The notes beneath the pieces are model-generated. The model had not been told where the DNA came from. It saw only the letters and a list, made by a program, of their open reading frames with translations, and searched no databases. A stretch of DNA of 10,698 nucleotides from Chloroflexota bacterium. GTDB lineage: Bacteria; Chloroflexota; Dehalococcoidia; DSTF01; JACRBR01. The translations under genes were made by a program, and so were the position numbers. Of the stretch, positions 5,893 through 10,698 are shown piece after piece; position 1 is the first letter of the stretch, and every line of letters begins with the position of its first letter. The stretch is from the NCBI GenBank assembly GCA_025355835.1, contig JANXYW010000224.1, forward strand, positions 1 to 10,698, read 5' to 3'.

Positions 5893-7366
5893 ACGTCCAC
5901 CACTCGGGCTGGTTCGCGGTTTCCGCAGGCAGCAGAAAACACGCGGACCACTCCGGCTGATCTAGCACTTCCAGGATCAAGGAGCCGAACCCCTCGGCGG
6001 GCGTGATCGCCGCTACGCGTCGCGTCTTAACGTCGACGTACGCTCGCTCGATCAGCGGCGCAATGAGTCGTGACCGTTCCTCAGGCGTCGCCTCGGCCCA
6101 GAGCGTCGGCAGCTCTTTCAACAGAGCGAGGCACGCTTCGATCTGCACCATCGGAGCCGGCTGCGTACTTCGGATCTGCGCATCAATCTCCGCGAGCTTC
6201 GACTTGTATTCGGCGTCGCTACCGTATCCGCCGTCCTCGTGGATCTGATAGATCCTGCCCTTCCGTGCCTGGAGTGACGCAACGTCCACGCGCTTGCAGC
6301 CACGCTTGGCGGCCAGCGTCGCAATGCGCTGCGGCCAGTCGTCGGGAATGGCCAGCGAACCAAAGAGTGCGCCGATCTGCTCATCGACTCGGCCGGCCAT
6401 ACAGGCATGGTTGTTCGTCTCACACTCGAATGCATGCCGCTCTCGATACATCGGGAGGCCGGTCCGGTGCTGGCGATCAGAGTGGAGCGGATTCCCGCAA
6501 CGGATGCAGCCGATGCGACTCTGCATCACACCTCGCCGCCCGTGTACGAGCCGAGCTCCGTTTCGATGCCGCCGTAGTCGCTGAACGTCGTCAAATAGCT
6601 GTGGCTCGACGATTGCCCCGTGCTTGCCTGGGAACTCCTCATCGCCGCAGCGCACCATACCGATGTACAGCCGACAACGGAGCATGTCCTTTACGGCGTG
6701 CCCTGTGAAGCGGTGCCCTTTCCGCGTGCGGAAGCCTTGGTCATTGAGCCAGGCGGCGATTTGGCCGTACGACGCGCCGTCGCGACGCATCACGAAGGCC
6801 CCGTTTACAGCTTCGGCCTCATCAGGAACCGGTTGGAAGGCCGCCCCAGCCTCCGGCCGCATAAACCCGAACGCCACTGGTCCAACAGCGATCCCCTTCG
6901 ACGCCTTCTCTCGATGTGCCTTCCGGACGTGGACGCCCGTTTGCGCAGAGAAGAACTGCTGCGCCGCCCCCAGTGTCGTCAGGATCATCTGGCCAGCGGG
7001 CGTCGTGTGGTCGATCTGCTCGGTCACCGACGCGAACCCGACGCCCGCGTTTCCCAGTCGCGCCAGCGACTGCGCCAGGACCGCTGAGTTCCTCGCCCAA
7101 CGATCGAGGGTATGAACCACCACCACGTCGAACGCCCCGGCGTCGGCCTCGTCGAGCAGGCGTGCGAACTCCGGGCGCTTCGCGATCTTGTCGGTGTATG
7201 CCGAGACTCCGGCATCGGTGAAGACGGCCACCAGCTCGCGGCCGTTCTGCTCGCACCAGCGCGTGATCTCGCTCAACTGGGCGTCGAGCGAGTGGCCGTC
7301 CACCTGGCTCTCGTCGGAGACCCTCGTGTACGCCGCCACTCGATTGCCCTGGATCTTCCGCTTCAC
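5855..7366 (-). CDS. Large serine recombinase (ssrA-targeted integrase)
   Basis: This 503-aa site-specific recombinase should integrate and excise the island. The resolvase-type catalytic domain starts with AAYTRVSD, where R15 and S17 are the catalytic arginine and nucleophile; D88-R89 and R92 form the conserved DRxxR motif. A recombinase domain covers about 160-270. A zinc ribbon follows (C287, C290, C315, C322), and then a likely coiled coil around 363-400. All expected parts are present. I chose the GTG at 7366 because it overlaps the upstream small gene's stop as GTGA and sits just before the domain; a start at 7471 would add a low-complexity extension read over that gene. From residue 492 the protein (ending GGELNSPSR) is encoded antisense to the ssrA T-arm and acceptor stem. 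This arrangement is common in recombinases whose attachment site is the end of an RNA gene. Confidence 0.92.
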   Translation of the reverse strand: MKRKIQGNRVAAYTRVSDESQVDGHSLDAQLSEITRWCEQNGRELVAVFTDAGVSAYTDKIAKRPEFARLLDEADAGAFDVVVVHTLDRWARNSAVLAQSLARLGNAGVGFASVTEQIDHTTPAGQMILTTLGAAQQFFSAQTGVHVRKAHREKASKGIAVGPVAFGFMRPEAGAAFQPVPDEAEAVNGAFVMRRDGASYGQIAAWLNDQGFRTRKGHRFTGHAVKDMLRCRLYIGMVRCGDEEFPGKHGAIVEPQLFDDVQRLRRHRNGARLVHGRRGVMQSRIGCIRCGNPLHSDRQHRTGLPMYRERHAFECETNNHACMAGRVDEQIGALFGSLAIPDDWPQRIATLAAKRGCKRVDVASLQARKGRIYQIHEDGGYGSDAEYKSKLAEIDAQIRSTQPAPMVQIEACLALLKELPTLWAEATPEERSRLIAPLIERAYVDVKTRRVAAITPAEGFGSLILEVLDQPEWSACFLLPAETANQPEWWTCGDGGELNSPSR

Positions 7367-7524
7367 TTCGCTGCCTCTCGCCGCAACAGGATCGCCCTCG
7401 CCACCTCGGCCCACTCGCGGCACAGGTGCTCGACCACCGACGGCGACGGTGCCACCGCCGGTGTCGGACATAGACGCTCCGATGGAGGTCGAGAGTCAAG
7501 TTGAGTCCGCTGCGTCGCGTCCAT
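7363..7524 (-). CDS. Small protein coupled to the serine recombinase
   Basis: This 53-codon gene has a proline- and serine-rich first half and a helical end, EHLCREWAEVARAILLRR. Its stop overlaps the recombinase start (GTGA, 7366-7363), which suggests translational coupling and supports both as genes. I chose the ATG at 7524; a TTG at 7545 would add seven residues. No Shine-Dalgarno precedes it, but TACCAT ends six bases before the ATG, so it may be leaderless. The function is unknown. A recombination directionality factor or a recombinase-binding partner is conceivable from position alone. The CREWAEVARAIL segment looks like a short amphipathic helix. Confidence 0.55.
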   Translation of the reverse strand: MDATQRTQLDSRPPSERLCPTPAVAPSPSVVEHLCREWAEVARAILLRREAAK

Positions 7525-7599
7525 GCGCCGATGGTACGAAACCAATGGGGGGCGCTTGAGGGGGTGCGATGTGGGTAGTTTGGTGTATTTCGGCGAAGG

Positions 7600-8481
7600 T
7601 CAGACGTTCAGCCGGTATCGGCCACGCCGTACTGAGCGAACCAGCTCATTCCAGCCATCCATCTTTTTGCGAATGTCCCGTGCTCTCCCTGGATAGAAGT
7701 TGCGGGCATTGAGCCGATCTCGGATTTGAGACCAGGAGAGATCCGGCGTGTGGGCCCGCTCCGCAGCGTGAAGGACGCTTATCAGTGCGGCCTGTAGCGG
7801 GCTAAGGACGAACGAATGCCCCGCAATCGTGACCGACTCGTAATTTTCGGAGTGAGTGAACGCGACCTTGTGCCCATCTCCGCCATCGCCCGACTCCCTC
7901 GACCAGGGCACGACGTCCAATCCGTCGTTCAAAATTGCGAACGTGATGCCGCGCGCGCGAAAGTCGAGTGTTCTAGCGAGCGGAACAACGACGGTCGGAC
8001 TAACCACGACGAGCGCCTGATCGGACGCCAACGTTTCTTGCGCGTGCTCGGCGGCTGCTTCGATCTCCAAGCCACTGGCGAGCGTAAGAACCACGCGCCG
8101 ACTTCCCGCATCGCCGAGCAGCCAGCAGCCCAGATCGACGACGCCAAATTCACCGCTCAGGCCGTGCCGGGAGCGCAGGACATCGATGACCTGAGGAGCC
8201 GCGACTCGCCAGCGCCTAACATCTTCGAGCGGCCACCATTCTGGCTCTTCCTCCGGGTCCTCTTCGTCGATTAACACTGCGCCGCCATCTTCCACCACGA
8301 CCCGCCGACGCCTACCTTCGTCGTCCGCCACGTACTCAACTGGCCCGGGAAGTTCTTCGATGAGGCGGTCGCGAAGAGCGTCTTCGAACTCGTCCCCGAA
8401 ACGACGAGACAACTCTCGGTACGTGAGCGACGCGTTCGGAGACCCCACCATCGCGACAAGAAGCGCATGAACGAGCTTCAT
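7600..8481 (-). CDS. Unknown protein with C-terminal winged-helix-like segment
   Basis: I do not recognise this 293-aa protein. Its ATG overlaps the stop of the preceding gene (ATGA, 8481-8478), so the two are translated together. The N-terminus (LTYRELSRRFGDEFEDALRD) could be a small helical domain, followed by an acidic patch (EEDPEEEPEWW, about 73-83). The middle, roughly 110-200, alternates predicted strands and helices. The C-terminal 75 residues (FVLSPLQAALISVL...SWSQIRDRL...GRYRLNV) resemble the winged helix of OmpR/PhoB-type regulators, which often ends in GYRL. DNA binding is therefore plausible but unproven. There are no signal peptide or membrane segments. No phosphate-receiver domain is evident, so it is not a standard response regulator. 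It might control or recruit its partner. Confidence 0.75.
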   Translation of the reverse strand: MKLVHALLVAMVGSPNASLTYRELSRRFGDEFEDALRDRLIEELPGPVEYVADDEGRRRRVVVEDGGAVLIDEEDPEEEPEWWPLEDVRRWRVAAPQVIDVLRSRHGLSGEFGVVDLGCWLLGDAGSRRVVLTLASGLEIEAAAEHAQETLASDQALVVVSPTVVVPLARTLDFRARGITFAILNDGLDVVPWSRESGDGGDGHKVAFTHSENYESVTIAGHSFVLSPLQAALISVLHAAERAHTPDLSWSQIRDRLNARNFYPGRARDIRKKMDGWNELVRSVRRGRYRLNV

Positions 8482-9593
8482 ACCAACTTGACGCCTTGGG
8501 TTCGGAGGTATGCCTCGATGATGTCGTTGTGGCGCTTCAGCGACAGATCGCTGAACCCGGGTGGTTCGATCTCGAACACGACAGGCTCCGGCTTTCCTTT
8601 CGCGCTCATTTGGATCTCAAAAAGCAGTCTCACGCGCCTGAGGTCCCCCATGGACAGACGTACGCCCTGGAGATCGTCCGCGAGCGTTCGAGCGACATCG
8701 TCTGACTTGATCACGAGCGTCGGCTCACCGAGCGCCGGTAATTGCAGGTGCGCCTCGCGCAGTGCAACGCGACGAATGACGTCATTGCCTTTGTAGCTGA
8801 ATGTTCCGTTTTGGAAGCGCTCCAGGCTGAAGACCCGATCAGAAAGGGCCCTGTCGGCCAGCTCTTCGTCTTCGGCGAGGAACCGTGCGATGGCGTGGAC
8901 ATAGAGCGCGCGATCGCGGTTGAAGCCCGGTCGAATGTTAAGTCGCTCGGCATCTGGTTCATAGGTCATCACGTCTTCAACCGCGGGCCGGAACGTTCTG
9001 AACACGACGCGAGTACCTTGCCACTGCATGACCGTGCGCATATACGCGCCGCGTGAAACGAGGATGATGACGCCGGCCTGATCCCTATTAACGCGAACGC
9101 GGCAAGCAGCGCCTTTCTTCTGTTGCTCAAACATGCCACTGAGGAATCGCTCCATCGCTTTGACCTGGTCAGGCTGGGGCACGAGGTCGCCCGCCGGGAA
9201 GCGGTACTGACTCACTCGCGCCTGCGACGCGTGCAACAGGTAGTAGCTCCAGGCGTACTCGAATGCGTCTTGATCCTCGAGGAACAGACGCATTGCCAAC
9301 TCATCGATCGGACGATCCTGATCGCACAGCAGGTTCGATCGCTCGTACGCCCGGAAAACATGAACGCCGCCGTTCACGCAGATGTCGAAGATCCTCCCCC
9401 ACTCCTCGAGCACGACGCCCGCAGCCTCGCGGTTTTCGGAGGCATCGAGCCACGACTCCATGGCCTTTACGTCCGCGAACATCGTCGTATTCGGGTCGCT
9501 CTCGACCGTTCCCTGGCTGAAGTACTGCTGAAAGAGATCAAACGGGATGTTGAAAATGAAGCGTTTGAGATTAAGTCCCCGGTGGCGAGGCAT
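8478..9593 (-). CDS. Unknown 371-aa protein, first gene of coupled pair
   Basis: I do not recognise this protein. It starts at the ATG at 9593, preceded by AAAGGAG (9609-9603) at good spacing; the TTG two codons earlier would lie too close to the Shine-Dalgarno. The sequence is soluble, with no signal peptide or membrane span. The first 150 residues look mostly helical, with several aromatic residues (FDLFQQYF, YAWSYYLL). A strand-rich stretch follows (CRVRVNRDQAGVIILVSRG, then RTVMQWQGTRVVFRTF), and the C-terminal third mixes strand and helix (RVRLLFEIQM, PVVFEIEPPG). I find no Walker, nuclease, methyltransferase, protease or nucleotidyltransferase motif. Its stop overlaps the next gene's start as ATGA. 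Placement in a recombinase-flanked island suggests cargo, perhaps defence or regulation, but this is inference from context only. Confidence 0.8.
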   Translation of the reverse strand: MPRHRGLNLKRFIFNIPFDLFQQYFSQGTVESDPNTTMFADVKAMESWLDASENREAAGVVLEEWGRIFDICVNGGVHVFRAYERSNLLCDQDRPIDELAMRLFLEDQDAFEYAWSYYLLHASQARVSQYRFPAGDLVPQPDQVKAMERFLSGMFEQQKKGAACRVRVNRDQAGVIILVSRGAYMRTVMQWQGTRVVFRTFRPAVEDVMTYEPDAERLNIRPGFNRDRALYVHAIARFLAEDEELADRALSDRVFSLERFQNGTFSYKGNDVIRRVALREAHLQLPALGEPTLVIKSDDVARTLADDLQGVRLSMGDLRRVRLLFEIQMSAKGKPEPVVFEIEPPGFSDLSLKRHNDIIEAYLRTQGVKLV

Positions 9594-9602
9594 AGTCAAT
9601 GA

Positions 9603-9642
9603 CTCCTTTCGGATGGAGCCATTCTACGCCCGGTTAGCCATT
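9603..9642 (-). promoter_or_regulatory. Promoter, RBS and repeated 7-mer before the unknown pair
   Basis: On the minus strand TAGAAT (9626-9621) is a good -10 box, followed by AAAGGAG (9609-9603) before the ATG at 9593. No clear -35 is seen. AATGGCT occurs twice on this strand (9642-9636 and 9623-9617), with starts 19 bases apart, and the second copy touches the -10 box. This spacing, near two helical turns, suits an operator. The partner protein's winged-helix-like end makes autoregulation a possibility. Confidence 0.4.
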
Positions 9643-9660
9643 GTTATGTCCGATTCGACC

Positions 9661-10587
9661 TCAAACACCAATTGCCGCGGCGACCTTCCCCCACGATCCG
9701 TCCGCCTCGCCCTCCAGCCGCCGCAGGTAGATCGACGTCACTTGCAGCGATGAGTGGTCGAGGAACCGGCTGACGTTCTCGATCGACTCGCCGGCATCGC
9801 GCCGGAGCTTGGCCGCCGAGTGCCGGAAGATGTGCACGCCGGCGAGGGGCAACCCCGCCACCTTCAGATAGCGACGCAGGTTGCCGTAGAACGTGCCTGA
9901 CGTTACTCCACCGTGGCCCGCGCTGGAGGGCCACAACGACGCATCCGGTGGCATGGTCGCGATGTCGCGCCCGAAGGCCGACAGCGCCGCCGTGATCGCC
10001 ACGTATGCAGGTTGCGGCAGCTCCCGGTTGCCCTGCTTGTTTCCTTTACCACGATATCGATACCAGGTGACTCCATCTTCGTGCGTGAGGTCGCCGGCGA
10101 CCATGTTCAGCACCTCGGCGCGGCGCCTGCCGGTCAGTGTCAATGTGAGAATGATCGCGCGGTCGCGCAGACCAACGGGCGTCGCCGGGATCACGGCGAG
10201 CAGCTTGCGGATGTCGTCGCCGGTGAGGCCGCGCGGCGTGCCGACCTGGACTCGCGGACGTTCGAGCGCATCGCAGGGGTTCGACGAGACGATGTCCATG
10301 CGGATCAGGAAGCGGTAGAAGCTGCTAAGACAGGCGAGCCGCGCGCCGATCGTGACGGATGACGGCTGTTTGCCGGAGAGACCCACGCCGTAACCCCAGG
10401 CGAAGACCTCCGGGCTCGTGACCCGGTCTGGTGGCTTGCCGACCGTGCCAAAGAAGTGCTGCAGCATGCGGCTGTAGCCGACAACGGTGCGCCGGCTGCC
10501 GGAGCGCCGCTCCTTCTCGGCGAGGAACGCGTAAAGGCTGCGCTCCCAGCCCTCGGCGGTGTTGTCGAACGTGGTGATCGTCTGCAT
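9661..10587 (-). CDS. Tyrosine recombinase/integrase, XerC/D-like
   Basis: This 308-aa recombinase has a SAM-like core-binding N-terminal domain (about 10-95) and a catalytic domain (about 120-300). The catalytic set is complete: R155 in TGRRRAE, K181 in GKGNK, H252 and R255 in HIFRH, H278 in LDHSS and nucleophile Y287 in SIYLR. AGGAG six to seven bases before the ATG at 10587 supports the start. Length is normal for XerC/D-like enzymes. It has no long N-terminal arm-binding domain, so it resembles transposon or integron-type recombinases more than lambda-type integrases. It is not necessarily the enzyme that inserted the island at ssrA, because the serine recombinase is better placed for that. 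It may move a nested element or resolve multimers. The next gene starts 67 bases after its stop, so partial co-transcription is possible. Confidence 0.92.
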   Translation of the reverse strand: MQTITTFDNTAEGWERSLYAFLAEKERRSGSRRTVVGYSRMLQHFFGTVGKPPDRVTSPEVFAWGYGVGLSGKQPSSVTIGARLACLSSFYRFLIRMDIVSSNPCDALERPRVQVGTPRGLTGDDIRKLLAVIPATPVGLRDRAIILTLTLTGRRRAEVLNMVAGDLTHEDGVTWYRYRGKGNKQGNRELPQPAYVAITAALSAFGRDIATMPPDASLWPSSAGHGGVTSGTFYGNLRRYLKVAGLPLAGVHIFRHSAAKLRRDAGESIENVSRFLDHSSLQVTSIYLRRLEGEADGSWGKVAAAIGV

Positions 10588-10698
10588 GGTGTGCTCCTAT
10601 CTGTTGCAAGTCGCACCATGTTGGCGTATCGTCGAACGAAGTCAAGCCGCCTCGCGAGTCCCCGCCTTAGTCGTAAGCAAGTGCGGCGATCGGAAATC
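10588..10698. other. Region upstream of the tyrosine recombinase
   Basis: No gene is supported here. A TTGACT hexamer on the minus strand (10645-10640) could be a -35 box, but nothing at 16-18 bases downstream matches a -10 well. The ribosome binding site of the recombinase is at the left end of this stretch. An attachment site could lie here or farther right, but I see no duplicated sequence. Confidence 0.3.

Larger units (their letters stand above)
5855..10698. mobile_element. Genomic island integrated at ssrA (right end outside window)
   Basis: From the end of ssrA to the window edge all genes lie on the minus strand: tyrosine recombinase, two unknown genes, a small gene and the serine recombinase. 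The left boundary is set by the recombinase overlapping ssrA. The right boundary is not seen. Two recombinases of different chemistry suggest either stacked elements or a composite island. No conjugation, replication or phage structural gene is visible in this part. Confidence 0.6.

Noticed and set aside
5421..5951. 176-aa minus-strand open frame
   Set aside because: It lies almost entirely antisense to the tmRNA gene, so the frame is chance.
7367..7471. N-terminal extension of the serine recombinase from 7471
   Set aside because: The extra 35 residues are low-complexity and overlap the coupled small gene; the GTG at 7366 overlaps that gene's stop and sits at the domain start.
5892..10698. 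Second attachment site (direct repeat of the ssrA 3' end) inside the window
   Set aside because: I looked for the T-loop TTCAATT with its flanks and for the acceptor strand and found no second copy; the right end must lie outside.

Overview
The window is GC-rich bacterial DNA (roughly 60% by eye) and lies at the junction between a chromosomal backbone and an integrated genomic island. The lineage cannot be fixed from the sequence alone. GC content, the style of intergenic hairpin repeats, and a serine recombinase sitting in the tmRNA gene would all suit a member of Chloroflexota. In Dehalococcoides, islands integrated at ssrA are known. I hold this assignment loosely.

Left part (1-5540, genes on +). 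After about 330 bases of dispersed hairpin repeats comes a single large gene for an MmeI-like type IIL restriction-modification enzyme (333-3194), apparently leaderless. A promoter at 3285-3313 drives a two-cluster iron-sulfur flavoprotein of the GltD/NfnB/PreT family (3368-4822). The stop codon of that gene lies inside the first unit of a tandem repeat of about 63 bp (four units, to 5055). The rest of the gap to 5540 is dense in repeats: two REP-like hairpins, an inverted copy of a repeat also found at 91-120, and an 11-bp GC-rich hairpin. On the minus strand there is also a compact unit made of a good promoter, a near-perfect Shine-Dalgarno, a 22-codon reading frame and a nested RNA hairpin.

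Middle (5541-5891, +). This is ssrA, the tmRNA gene. It has the conserved 5' end, a tag reading frame ending in LALAA-stop, and a tRNA-like 3' end whose acceptor strand pairs with the 5' end.

Right part (5855-10698, all genes on -). The C-terminal codons of a large serine recombinase run antisense into the tRNA-like 3' end of ssrA, the usual sign of a recombinase whose attachment site is the end of an RNA gene. Upstream of it is a 53-codon gene joined by a GTGA start-stop overlap. Next is a pair of unrecognised genes joined by an ATGA overlap (371 and 293 aa). The smaller has a C-terminal segment resembling the winged helix of OmpR-type regulators. Next is a complete tyrosine recombinase. The island extends beyond the right edge, and no second copy of the ssrA 3' end is visible in the window.

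The least explained piece is the ATGA-coupled pair at 7600-9593. It is cargo between two unrelated site-specific recombinases, matches no family I can name, and has its own ribosome binding site, a -10 box and repeated 7-mers around that box. It is the best candidate here for an undescribed system.
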